From the NCBI RefSeq assembly GCF_025567285.1, contig NZ_JAOQJT010000002.1, forward strand, positions 186,001 through 250,000: 64,000 nt of DNA, written 5' to 3'. The stretch is from Coprococcus aceti (GTDB taxonomy: Bacteria; Bacillota; Clostridia; Lachnospirales; Lachnospiraceae). Made by a program: the position numbers and the translations under genes. The notes under the pieces were generated by a model. That model saw nothing but the letters and a program-made list of their open reading frames with translations, made no database searches and was not told the origin of the DNA. This document shows positions 1 to 7,965 of this stretch, in pieces (within the stretch, counting starts at the first letter, position 1; the number at the start of each line of letters is the position of its first letter).

Positions 1-59
1 AGCTGTTTGTCTTTATAAACAAGCGGCTGAAACGCGCTGAAAAAGGAAGTGAGACATAG
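1..59 (+). CDS. mreD: C-terminal end of an upstream gene, probably mreD (partial)
   Basis: An open frame enters the window at base 3 and stops at TAG 57-59, giving 18 residues: a hydrophobic stretch (LFVFIN) followed by a basic tail. This resembles the end of a membrane protein. The stop overlaps the GTG start of PBP2 by one base, so the two are translationally coupled. The MreD identity is inferred from the usual mreB-mreC-mreD-mrdA order, because too little protein is visible to recognise the family. Confidence 0.5.
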   Translation, partial: LFVFINKRLKRAEKGSET

Positions 60-2896
60 TGATCAGAGATATATTAGAGATAATCAAAGATTTTATAGTA
101 GAAAAGTTAAAGAGCCGTATTTTTTATGTCACTCTGTTTTTTTTGTGCCTGTCAGGCGTGCTTGTGTACAGATTGTTTAATCTTCAGATCATAAATGGAG
201 AAAAATATCAGTCCAGCTTCCAGTACAAATCACTTAAGACGGTGTCGGTCAAGGCCACCAGAGGAAAGATTTTCGACTGCAACGGAAAACTGCTTGCATA
301 TAACGAATCTTCATACAATCTGAGTTTCACCAGCAATGCAGACCTCACTGAGGCGGCAGACAAGAAGAATATGTCGGTCAATGAGCTAAGAAATGAGATA
401 GTTTATAAGACGATACTTATACTTGAGCAGAATGGAGACAGTCTGTCCGTGGAGCTTCCGATCAAGCTGGATGCAAATGGCAACATGAAATTCACGATAA
501 GCGGCTCACAGCTCAATACATTTTATATGAATGTTTATGGTGCAAGCTCAGTTGATGCCCTCACCGATGCACAGAAGAATGCTACAGCAAGGGAAGTATT
601 TGACTATATGAGAAGTGATGAACTTTTCAATATCTCAGGTGATTATTCGGATGCCTATGTGCTCAAGATCCTTGCCGTGAGATATGAGGTATGGCTCAAC
701 AGATACCAGCAGTACATGACAGTGGATATCGCCAACAATATAAGTCAGCAGAGCTATGCTGCGATAACTGAGAATATGGATACACTGCTCGGAATGGATG
801 TGAGTATTGAATCAAACAGAGTATACAATGATGCCATATATTTTTCGCATATAATCGGATATATCGGCAACATTTCAAATGAGGAGCTCGAGGAGTACAA
901 TGCGAAGCTTGACGAGAATCAGCAGTATGATTCCAATGATATGGTTGGAAAGCTTGGTTTGGAACAGTCGTACGAGGATCAGCTTCGTGGTGTTGACGGT
1001 TCCCAGAAGATGTACGTTGACAACATGGGAAAAGTCCTTGAAATTATAGAAAAGACTGATTCTGTTGCAGGAAACGATATTTACCTCACACTTGACTCTG
1101 ATCTTCAGAAATACTGCTACAACGCACTTGAAAAGGAATTGTCGTATATTCTCCTTGCAAATCTCAAGAACGTGACGACATCCAAGGAGAAAGAGGATAT
1201 ACCTATAACGGATGTGTACTCGGCATTCTTTGACAACAACATTATAGACATAAAGGCCCTTAATGCTGCGAATGCAACTGACAATGAAAAGAATGTGTAC
1301 AACACATTTGTATCAAGCAAGCAGTACACACTCAATGCGCTTTCGGACATTCTGAAGAGCAGTCACACGGAACTGTATAATCTTTCGGATCAGTACAAGG
1401 ATTATATGGAGTTTATATGCGAGACGCTGAGCTCAAACGGCATATATGACAGCAGTGCAGTGGATAAGGACAGTGACACATATAACAACTATGTAAATGA
1501 CAAGATATCATTATATGAGTATCTGAAATACTGCATAAGCCAGGGAGTAATAGACATAACCGGCATTCAGACAAGCAGTGATTATTATGATACGGATGAG
1601 ATATACAATGTTATTGTCGATTATGTACTCAAAGAATTTGAGGATGACTCCGATTTCGACAAACGAGTCTTCAAATATATGATATTATCAGGTGAAATAA
1701 CAGGTTCCCAGGTAATATACCTGTTATACGACCAGGGAATCCTTAATAGTACAACAGACGAAGATTACGAGGAATTTACGTCAGGTGTCCTCAGCAATTT
1801 TGAATTTATTTACAGAAAGATCAAAAAGCTTGAGATAACACCTGCCATGCTTGCTCTTGACCCATGCTCGGGATCCATCGTGGTGGTCGATCCGGCGACA
1901 GGAACTGTAAGGGCTATGGTAAGCTACCCAAGCTACGACAACAACAAGCTCACAAATGTGATCGATCCTGACTATTATGCCAAGATAACAGAAGATAAGA
2001 CGACCCCTATGTACAATCGTGCAACCATGCAGAGAACTGCACCGGGTTCCACATACAAGATGCTCATTGCTGCAGCTGGTCTGCAGGAGGGCGTTATAGA
2101 CGTTGGATCAGTTATAACTGATTACGGTACATTCTCAAAGGTTGTTCCTTCACCGGCCTGCTGGCTCAGAAGCGGACACGGAACACTTGGTCTCGCTGAC
2201 GCCATAGAGGTATCGTGTAACGGTTTCTTCTATGAGGTTGGATACCGCCTTGCCACAGACAGCAAGGGAGTATATCAGGATGCACAAGGTATAGATAAGA
2301 TACAGAAGTACGCTTCGTTATTTGGACTTGACCAGAAGTCAGGTGTGGAGATAGAAGAGATGGATCCGCATGTGTCAGATACTGATGCGGTACGTTCTTC
2401 TATCGGACAGGGTACAAATAACTATGCGCCTGTCCAGCTTGCCAGATATGTGACAACCATCGCCAATGAGGGCAACTGTTATGACCTGACACTGGTGAAC
2501 GAGATAAAAAATATAGATGGAAGAACAGTGTATAAGAGTGACAACGTTCCTAAGAATACAGTTGATCTGACGGACGGCCAGTGGGCGGTCATAAAACAGG
2601 GAATGCGTCAGATGGTAAGTGAACACACAAGTCCATCGGCTCTTATAAATCAGATAAATGTCAATGTTGCCGGCAAGACGGGAACAGCAGAGGAGGATAC
2701 CACAAGGCCGGATCACGCATTGTTTGTGTCATTTGCGCCTTATGAGAACCCTGAGGTCAGTGTAACATGTGTTATTCCACATGGATATACATCGGGTAAC
2801 GCAGAGGAGCTTGCCGGAATGGTGTACGCATATATGTATGACCCTGACAAGCTTGATACGCTTGACATAACAGGAAACAACCAGATGTCAGATTAA
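59..2896 (+). CDS. mrdA: Penicillin-binding protein 2, elongasome transpeptidase
   Basis: Class B PBP that cross-links peptidoglycan during side-wall elongation, with RodA as its glycosyltransferase partner. It starts at GTG behind a GGAAG ribosome site. There is one N-terminal membrane anchor (around residues 21-43), a PBP dimerisation region to about 340, and a transpeptidase domain with STYK (active serine near 664), SCN (near 719) and KTGT (near 873). The protein has 945 residues against roughly 600-700 in typical PBP2. The extra length is a helical, acidic insert of about 240 residues (around 362-600) between the first helix of the transpeptidase domain and the GSIVVVDP strand. It heads the min/rodA cluster. 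Family assignment is secure; the insert's role is unknown. Confidence 0.95.
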   Translation: MIRDILEIIKDFIVEKLKSRIFYVTLFFLCLSGVLVYRLFNLQIINGEKYQSSFQYKSLKTVSVKATRGKIFDCNGKLLAYNESSYNLSFTSNADLTEAADKKNMSVNELRNEIVYKTILILEQNGDSLSVELPIKLDANGNMKFTISGSQLNTFYMNVYGASSVDALTDAQKNATAREVFDYMRSDELFNISGDYSDAYVLKILAVRYEVWLNRYQQYMTVDIANNISQQSYAAITENMDTLLGMDVSIESNRVYNDAIYFSHIIGYIGNISNEELEEYNAKLDENQQYDSNDMVGKLGLEQSYEDQLRGVDGSQKMYVDNMGKVLEIIEKTDSVAGNDIYLTLDSDLQKYCYNALEKELSYILLANLKNVTTSKEKEDIPITDVYSAFFDNNIIDIKALNAANATDNEKNVYNTFVSSKQYTLNALSDILKSSHTELYNLSDQYKDYMEFICETLSSNGIYDSSAVDKDSDTYNNYVNDKISLYEYLKYCISQGVIDITGIQTSSDYYDTDEIYNVIVDYVLKEFEDDSDFDKRVFKYMILSGEITGSQVIYLLYDQGILNSTTDEDYEEFTSGVLSNFEFIYRKIKKLEITPAMLALDPCSGSIVVVDPATGTVRAMVSYPSYDNNKLTNVIDPDYYAKITEDKTTPMYNRATMQRTAPGSTYKMLIAAAGLQEGVIDVGSVITDYGTFSKVVPSPACWLRSGHGTLGLADAIEVSCNGFFYEVGYRLATDSKGVYQDAQGIDKIQKYASLFGLDQKSGVEIEEMDPHVSDTDAVRSSIGQGTNNYAPVQLARYVTTIANEGNCYDLTLVNEIKNIDGRTVYKSDNVPKNTVDLTDGQWAVIKQGMRQMVSEHTSPSALINQINVNVAGKTGTAEEDTTRPDHALFVSFAPYENPEVSVTCVIPHGYTSGNAEELAGMVYAYMYDPDKLDTLDITGNNQMSD

Positions 2897-2942
2897 TTGA
2901 GATACCAAAGATATATCACAGAACCTGTGTGTAGGAAATAAT

Positions 2943-3647
2943 ATGACAGGAGCAGATGATATGGATGGTATGGACAGATTATCAATCAAGGCAGACAGAT
3001 CAGGCATAGTTGTCTATGTACCGGCGGCTATGTCTGTAAATGATATCTGCTGCGATCTGTATTGCAGGATCCTCGATAATATAAGTGCCTTCCAGAAAAA
3101 AGGAACTGTATGTATATCTTTCAGGGGATGTACCCTGGAGCGTGGAGACACGGAGGAGATAATCAGTTTTTTAAACAGCATTGATAAGATTCATGTCAGA
3201 TTTGCAGCTAAACCTGACATAGATCAATATACAGGTTCCGGTGTCCGGGATGATGGGGATCGTGAACCACAACAGGCAAAAGTCAGTATGGCTTTGCCGG
3301 ATATGACTAAAACGCACAGTGACAATGAAAGACCATATATCTTCCGCGGCGACATAGGGAGAAAGCAGACCCTTGAGATCAGGGGAAATGTCATTATCCT
3401 CGGAGATGTTGCCAGGGATGCCAGGGTTGTATCCGGTAAGAATATCGTGGTCGTTGGGGAACTGGCGGGAGCTGCCATAGCGGGTAAGCTGGCGGCTGGA
3501 AACAATTTCATAATAGCGATGAGAATGTGCCCACAGCTTTTGCAGATAGGAAAAGCGAAAAGTACAGGAATCAGACTTCCGGGTGCAAAAAGAATGCCAA
3601 TGATAGCTACGAATGATGAAGGGATTATAAATATAACCTACATATGA
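2943..3647 (+). CDS. minC: Septum site-determining protein MinC
   Basis: Inhibitor of FtsZ assembly that keeps division away from the poles; it is recruited to the membrane by MinD. The N-terminal part (about 1-100) fits the MinC FtsZ-binding domain. After a variable linker the C-terminal 105 residues hold the repetitive beta-helix typical of MinC, with the segment around GNVIILGDVARDA and a GELAGAA turn. At 234 residues it is of normal length. It sits between mrdA and minD, 25 bases before minD, so co-transcription is likely. The in-frame ATG at 2943 has a modest GGA upstream; internal ATGs nearby are alternatives. Confidence 0.93.
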   Translation: MTGADDMDGMDRLSIKADRSGIVVYVPAAMSVNDICCDLYCRILDNISAFQKKGTVCISFRGCTLERGDTEEIISFLNSIDKIHVRFAAKPDIDQYTGSGVRDDGDREPQQAKVSMALPDMTKTHSDNERPYIFRGDIGRKQTLEIRGNVIILGDVARDARVVSGKNIVVVGELAGAAIAGKLAAGNNFIIAMRMCPQLLQIGKAKSTGIRLPGAKRMPMIATNDEGIINITYI

Positions 3648-3672
3648 TAGTAAATTTAGGAGGATTTTTATT

Positions 3673-4464
3673 ATGTGTGAAGTTATTGTTGTTACATCAG
3701 GAAAAGGCGGAGTTGGCAAGACGACCACATCGGCGAACATAGGAACCGGTCTTGCGTCCCTCGGGAACAGAGTGGTGATGATAGATACAGATATAGGTCT
3801 CAGAAACCTGGATGTTGTGCTTGGCCTGGAAAACCGCATAGTCTATAATCTGATAGATGTAATAGAGGGAAACTGCAGATATAAGCAGGCTCTTATAAAG
3901 GCGAGGAACTACAACAATCTGTACCTGCTGCCTTGCGCGCAGACCAGGGATAAGACAGCGGTCAGCCCGGAACAGATCATCAAGCTCATAGACGAGATAA
4001 GAGACGAGTATGACTACATAATCATTGACTGCCCGGCCGGTATAGAACAGGGCTTTAAGAACGCCATAGCTGCTGCTGACAGGGCTGTCATAGTGACAAC
4101 TCCCGAGGTCTCGGCCATAAGGGATGCAGACAGGATAATCGGTCTGCTCGAGGCGTATGGAATTGAAAAACAGCACCTCATAATCAACAGGATAAGATAT
4201 GATATGGTCAAAAAGGGCAATATGATGTCCGTCGATGATGTGGTTGATATACTTGCAGTGGATCTGCTTGGAGTGATCGCCGACGATGAGGACATAGTCA
4301 TATCGACAAACAAAGGAGAACCGGTCGTGTGCAGCAACACGAAATCGGGACATGCATATATGAATATATGCAGAAAGATAGTGGATGATTCCCTTGAAGT
4401 TGAAGATTATTATTCAGGGAAGAACCGCTCACTGCGTTCGCTTTTCAGACGTAAAAGAGCCTGA
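3673..4464 (+). CDS. minD: Septum site-determining protein MinD
   Basis: Membrane-binding ATPase of the ParA/MinD family that recruits MinC and is released by MinE. The deviant Walker A motif GKGGVGKT lies at residues 10-17 with the signature lysine at 11. A DTDIGLRNLD switch region follows, and a Walker B type IIIDCPAG lies near 117. The last residues (SLRSLFRRKRA) fit the C-terminal amphipathic membrane-targeting helix. At 263 residues it matches the family. A strong AGGAGG site precedes the ATG. minE starts 16 bases downstream. Confidence 0.97.
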   Translation: MCEVIVVTSGKGGVGKTTTSANIGTGLASLGNRVVMIDTDIGLRNLDVVLGLENRIVYNLIDVIEGNCRYKQALIKARNYNNLYLLPCAQTRDKTAVSPEQIIKLIDEIRDEYDYIIIDCPAGIEQGFKNAIAAADRAVIVTTPEVSAIRDADRIIGLLEAYGIEKQHLIINRIRYDMVKKGNMMSVDDVVDILAVDLLGVIADDEDIVISTNKGEPVVCSNTKSGHAYMNICRKIVDDSLEVEDYYSGKNRSLRSLFRRKRA

Positions 4465-4480
4465 AGGGAGGAATATGGGG

Positions 4481-4810
4481 ATGAATAAGATATATTTATA
4501 TAACACAGGAAGTTATGCCAAAGAAAGGCTTATAAGCATGTTGGCTTCAGACAGGATAGGGTGTAATCCGGATTTCCTGGACGATATGAAGCATACCATA
4601 AAGCAGGAGATAGACAGATACATCAATGTAAAGGAATCAGATATCGATATCCAGGTCAAGGAGCGTATGCTAGTGGCATATATTCCATTGTTAAGCGTGG
4701 ATACAGAGAAGAAGGATAACGAATATACATACAGAACAACAGGACGAGGATCAGTGAATTATGAACTTATTCAAGAAGGATCAACTGAACTTAAAACAAT
4801 TCAGTCTTGA
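4481..4810 (+). CDS. minE: Cell division topological specificity factor MinE
   Basis: Small protein that stimulates MinD ATPase and gives the Min system its spatial pattern. The 109-residue product has an N-terminal segment like the MinD-binding helix (KERLISMLASDR) and a C-terminal part with KESDIDIQVKE like the MinE topological domain. The start at 4481 is preferred because GGGAGG at 4466-4471 then has 9 bases of spacing; an in-frame ATG at 4475 would leave only 3. Its 3' end overlaps rodA by 50 bases in another frame. Presence of MinE next to DivIVA in one window is notable, since many Firmicutes use DivIVA/MinJ instead. Confidence 0.9.
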   Translation: MNKIYLYNTGSYAKERLISMLASDRIGCNPDFLDDMKHTIKQEIDRYINVKESDIDIQVKERMLVAYIPLLSVDTEKKDNEYTYRTTGRGSVNYELIQEGSTELKTIQS

Positions 4811-5924
4811 TCAGGATCAAAAAAAATACAGTATACTGGATTACAATTTCAAATTGTTTTTCCTGATAATAGCAGCCATGGCCATGGGTACTGTGATCAT
4901 AGTGAGCGTAGATGAGACAAAACTCACAAAGCAGTTGATCGGTGCCGGGGTGTGTATACTGGGAATGATAATAGTATCACTCATAGACTATAATTTCATA
5001 TGCAAATACTATATGGTACTATACGCTGCAAATATAGTGCTGCTGGGACTTGTACTGGTGGTAGGATCAGGTGCGGATTCCCATGGAGCCAGCAGATGGT
5101 TCCAGATATCCGATTCATTTACCATACAGCCATCGGAGTTTGCCAAGATAATACTGATAATCTGCACGGCTGTTTTTCTTGAAAAACATGCGGATGATCT
5201 GAACACGGCAAAGACGCTGCTGAAGCTTGCAGCTTTCCTTGCAATACCGATCGGACTTATATTTGCCGAGCCGGATCTTTCAACCACGATATGTATATGT
5301 GCAACATTGTTTATAGTCATATTTATAGCGGGGCTCTCACTCAAGATAATAGGTATTGCGGTACTGATACTCATACCATTCTTTGGAGGCTTCTTCTGGT
5401 ATATCCAGCAGGACAACCTGCCTCAGTTTCTGAACGGATATCAGAGACAGCGTATACTTGGACATATGTATGGAGGCGGATCCACCCAGGATCAGCAGAA
5501 CAACTCGATCATGGCCATAGGATCGGGACAGTTGACCGGTAAGGGGATCAACAGCTCTGATGTGGCAACCGTAAAAGATACAAATCTCATATCTGAGCAG
5601 CAGACAGACTTTATATTCTCGGCAGTGGGAGAAGAATTAGGTTTCATCGGAAGTGTTATTATTATTGCAATTTTACTGCTCATAGTGTTACAATGTATTA
5701 GGGTTGCTAGGCGTTCCGGTGATAAAAAGGGAATGTATATAGCAACAGGTATGGCAGCACTGGTCAGCATCCAGTCATTTATCAATATTGGTGTTGCCAC
5801 ATCCATACTTCCGAACACGGGATTACCTTTGCCATTCATAAGTTACGGACTGAGTTCACTCGTCAGTTTGTGTGCCGGAATGGGCATGGTTCTCAATATA
5901 AATTTGCAAAAGAAAAAGTATTAG
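4761..5924 (+). CDS. rodA: RodA, SEDS peptidoglycan glycosyltransferase
   Basis: Polytopic membrane protein of the SEDS family that polymerises glycan strands with PBP2 during elongation. The 387 residues contain about ten hydrophobic segments and the conserved features SRWFQI...QPSEFAKI, a long extracellular loop with GYQRQRI and GSGQLTGKG, and GLPLPFISYG near the C-terminus. RodA rather than FtsW is chosen because it lies with mrdA and min genes. The start at 4761 lies inside minE; a GAGG about 11 bases upstream could serve it. No later ATG gives a complete first membrane segment with a better site. Confidence 0.92.
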   Translation: MNLFKKDQLNLKQFSLDQDQKKYSILDYNFKLFFLIIAAMAMGTVIIVSVDETKLTKQLIGAGVCILGMIIVSLIDYNFICKYYMVLYAANIVLLGLVLVVGSGADSHGASRWFQISDSFTIQPSEFAKIILIICTAVFLEKHADDLNTAKTLLKLAAFLAIPIGLIFAEPDLSTTICICATLFIVIFIAGLSLKIIGIAVLILIPFFGGFFWYIQQDNLPQFLNGYQRQRILGHMYGGGSTQDQQNNSIMAIGSGQLTGKGINSSDVATVKDTNLISEQQTDFIFSAVGEELGFIGSVIIIAILLLIVLQCIRVARRSGDKKGMYIATGMAALVSIQSFINIGVATSILPNTGLPLPFISYGLSSLVSLCAGMGMVLNINLQKKKY

Positions 5925-5934
5925 GAGGATTTTC

Positions 5935-6330
5935 ATGAATATTGGTTTGATAGCACATGATGCTAAGAAAAAACTGATGCAGAACTTCTGTATAGCATAT
6001 AGAGGAATTCTTAATAAGCATGAGCTTTACGCAACAGGAACTACCGGAAGACTTATTGAGGAGGTTACCAATCTTACAGTTCACAAATATATTGCAGGAC
6101 ATCTTGGCGGTGAGCAGCAGCTCGGATCACAGATAGAGAACAATGACATCGATATGGTCATCTTTCTGAGAGATCCGCTTCATCCAAAGAATCATGAACC
6201 TGATATAAACAACATATTTACATTGTGTGATACACATAATATTCCGCTTGCGACTAATCTGGCAACTGCCGAGCTTCTTATACTGGCACTTGACAGAGGA
6301 GATCTTGACTGGCGTGAATTCTACAAGTAA
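5935..6330 (+). CDS. mgsA: Methylglyoxal synthase family protein with altered catalytic residue
   Basis: Homologue of methylglyoxal synthase, which converts dihydroxyacetone phosphate to methylglyoxal and phosphate. The 131 residues align throughout: AHD at 7-9, ATGTTG at 33-38, RDPL at 79-82, HEPD at 87-90, ATNLATAE near the end. In the Escherichia coli enzyme the catalytic base is Asp71 in the motif GGDQQ; here the same motif reads GGEQQ with Glu60. Other key positions (equivalents of Asp20, Asp91, His98, Asp101) are kept. It follows rodA by 10 bases with AGGAGG. Activity as a true methylglyoxal synthase is therefore uncertain; a role tied to cell shape is only a guess. Confidence 0.9.
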   Translation: MNIGLIAHDAKKKLMQNFCIAYRGILNKHELYATGTTGRLIEEVTNLTVHKYIAGHLGGEQQLGSQIENNDIDMVIFLRDPLHPKNHEPDINNIFTLCDTHNIPLATNLATAELLILALDRGDLDWREFYK

Positions 6331-6382
6331 ATATATTTCAGCACCGTTATCAGGCTGTTGAATATATTTCGGAGGTTATATT

Positions 6383-7378
6383 ATGTTTAATCAAAGCAGA
6401 ATAGGAAAATACATGCGAAGAAGTATCTCTTTGATACTTGTGTTGTCGATGGTCCTTCTGACCGGCTGCGGAAGCAAGACCTACAAAGCTGGAAAACAGC
6501 TCGACATAGGTGTGTTGCCTGATCTTCCGGTGTATGGGGAGCTCGGAATGGCATACGATAACGCTGTGATAGCACAGGGCGAGGAGATAGATGCCGCAAA
6601 CTACAACGGATGTTATGCCGCTATGCTTGTCGATGAGACGACCAAGGATACCATAGTGGCCCATAATGTACATGGAAGGATATATCCGGCAAGTATGACC
6701 AAGATCATGACAGGTATACTCGTTATGGAGAGCATAGAAAAGGGAGATATATCCCTTGACGATGTGGTAACTCTCAACAGAAAGGTAACATTTGACGATT
6801 GGGATGCCATGGCCAGTGACCTGGTCGGAGGCTGCAGCCTGACGGTCAAGAACCTGCTGTACGGTCTCATGATAACATCATACAATGACTGTGGTGTTAT
6901 ACTTGCAGAGCTGATAGCCGGCAGCGAATCAGCATTTTGTGACATGATGAATAAAAAGGCGAAGGAGATCGGTGCTACAAATACCCACTTTGTCAACTGT
7001 CATGGACTTCACGACGATGACCATTACACTACAGCGTATGATCTGTATCTTATAATAAAGGAATTTTCAAAGCATGACCTTGCGTATGTGATAGATTCAC
7101 TTGATACATATGATTTCACATACACGGATGCAGATGGCAATGAACAGGTGGTAACCATAGAGCCGACAAATGAATTCTTAACTGGTGAGGTAAATTTTCC
7201 AGATGGATACTCGATAGGTTCGTGGAAGACCGGAACCACAGAGGAGGCACTCAACTGTCTTATCATGGAGCTTAAGAACGATTCCACCGGTGAAGAGTAT
7301 ATTGCTCTTGTAGCCGGAGCAGATGGAAAAGAGGCACTGTACAGCGCCATGACTGAACTTATAAATAAGGCAAAGTGA
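6383..7378 (+). CDS. D-alanyl-D-alanine carboxypeptidase, lipoprotein form
   Basis: Serine peptidase of the S11 family that trims the terminal D-Ala of peptidoglycan stem peptides. A signal peptide ends in a lipobox LLTGC, so the mature protein should be lipid-anchored at the outer face of the membrane. The catalytic motifs are all visible: PASMTK (SxxK), SYN in ITSYNDCG, and KTGT near residue 278. The C-terminal beta-rich domain of classical PBP5 is absent; the protein ends about 50 residues after KTG. It lies 52 bases after mgsA behind CGGAGG. A second, longer S11 enzyme is encoded at 56302-57549. Confidence 0.88.
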   Translation: MFNQSRIGKYMRRSISLILVLSMVLLTGCGSKTYKAGKQLDIGVLPDLPVYGELGMAYDNAVIAQGEEIDAANYNGCYAAMLVDETTKDTIVAHNVHGRIYPASMTKIMTGILVMESIEKGDISLDDVVTLNRKVTFDDWDAMASDLVGGCSLTVKNLLYGLMITSYNDCGVILAELIAGSESAFCDMMNKKAKEIGATNTHFVNCHGLHDDDHYTTAYDLYLIIKEFSKHDLAYVIDSLDTYDFTYTDADGNEQVVTIEPTNEFLTGEVNFPDGYSIGSWKTGTTEEALNCLIMELKNDSTGEEYIALVAGADGKEALYSAMTELINKAK

Positions 7379-7451
7379 TGTGTGTATCTGACATATATGA
7401 TACGGACATTATTTGTATAAATTTTACATCAAGATTCAGGAGGCATGAAAA

Positions 7452-7871
7452 ATGATTCACATTATTGCAGGAGATAAGGGTAAGGGAAAGACAAAGGCAC
7501 TGATAGATAAGGTCAACAATGAAGTAAAGGTTGTTTCCGGTACGGTAGTATTTCTTGATAATAACAACAAGCATCTCTATGAGCTCAGCAACAGAGTCAA
7601 GATGATCAACTGTACAAGCTATGGAATTAGCAAGCTGGATTCGTTCACCGGATTCGTGCGAGGAATAATCTCCCAGAACAGTGATATTGAGAAGATTTAT
7701 ATAGATAATTTTAAGACGGTTGCATACGTTGGAGAGTCACATATCGTTGAGGCATTGGACGAGATAAAGAACATATCCGATATGTTCAATGTTGATATAG
7801 TGATCTGTCTGGCAACAGATGTCAATGACGTACCAGAGGATTTCAAGGACTGCGTTATTGCGGCATTATAA
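7452..7871 (+). CDS. Small P-loop protein of unknown function
   Basis: The family is not recognised. The 139-residue product begins with a hydrophobic strand and a good Walker A motif (GDKGKGKT at residues 7-14). A Walker B-like strand, KIYIDNF, lies near residue 80 and a second hydrophobic strand, DIVICLAT, near 117. This resembles a minimal nucleotide-binding core with no accessory domain. No signal peptide or membrane segment is visible. An AGGAGG lies about 8 bases before the start. It lies between a D,D-carboxypeptidase and a HlyD-like protein and is followed by a hairpin terminator. The position in a division and envelope cluster suggests, but does not show, a related role. Confidence 0.75.
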   Translation: MIHIIAGDKGKGKTKALIDKVNNEVKVVSGTVVFLDNNNKHLYELSNRVKMINCTSYGISKLDSFTGFVRGIISQNSDIEKIYIDNFKTVAYVGESHIVEALDEIKNISDMFNVDIVICLATDVNDVPEDFKDCVIAAL

Positions 7872-7903
7872 GCTGGATGCCGCCTTATATTTCAGATAGA
7901 ATG

Positions 7904-7936
7904 TGGTTGGCATATGTATGTTGCCAGCCATTTTCT
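7904..7936 (+). terminator. Probable rho-independent terminator
   Basis: The arm TGGTTGGCA pairs with TTGCCAGCCA (one G-U pair) and is followed by TTTTCT. It lies between the P-loop gene and the HlyD-like gene, so read-through may be partial. Confidence 0.55.
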
Positions 7937-7965
7937 GTGCCAGAGTAAATTACGGGAGACATATT

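Noticed and set aside
3171..3839. Antisense frame across minC and the start of minD
   Set aside because: It covers two real genes and shows no family resemblance.
3697..4353. Long antisense open frame opposite minD
   Set aside because: It lies fully inside minD, has no ribosome site or recognisable domain, and is a by-product of minD codon use.
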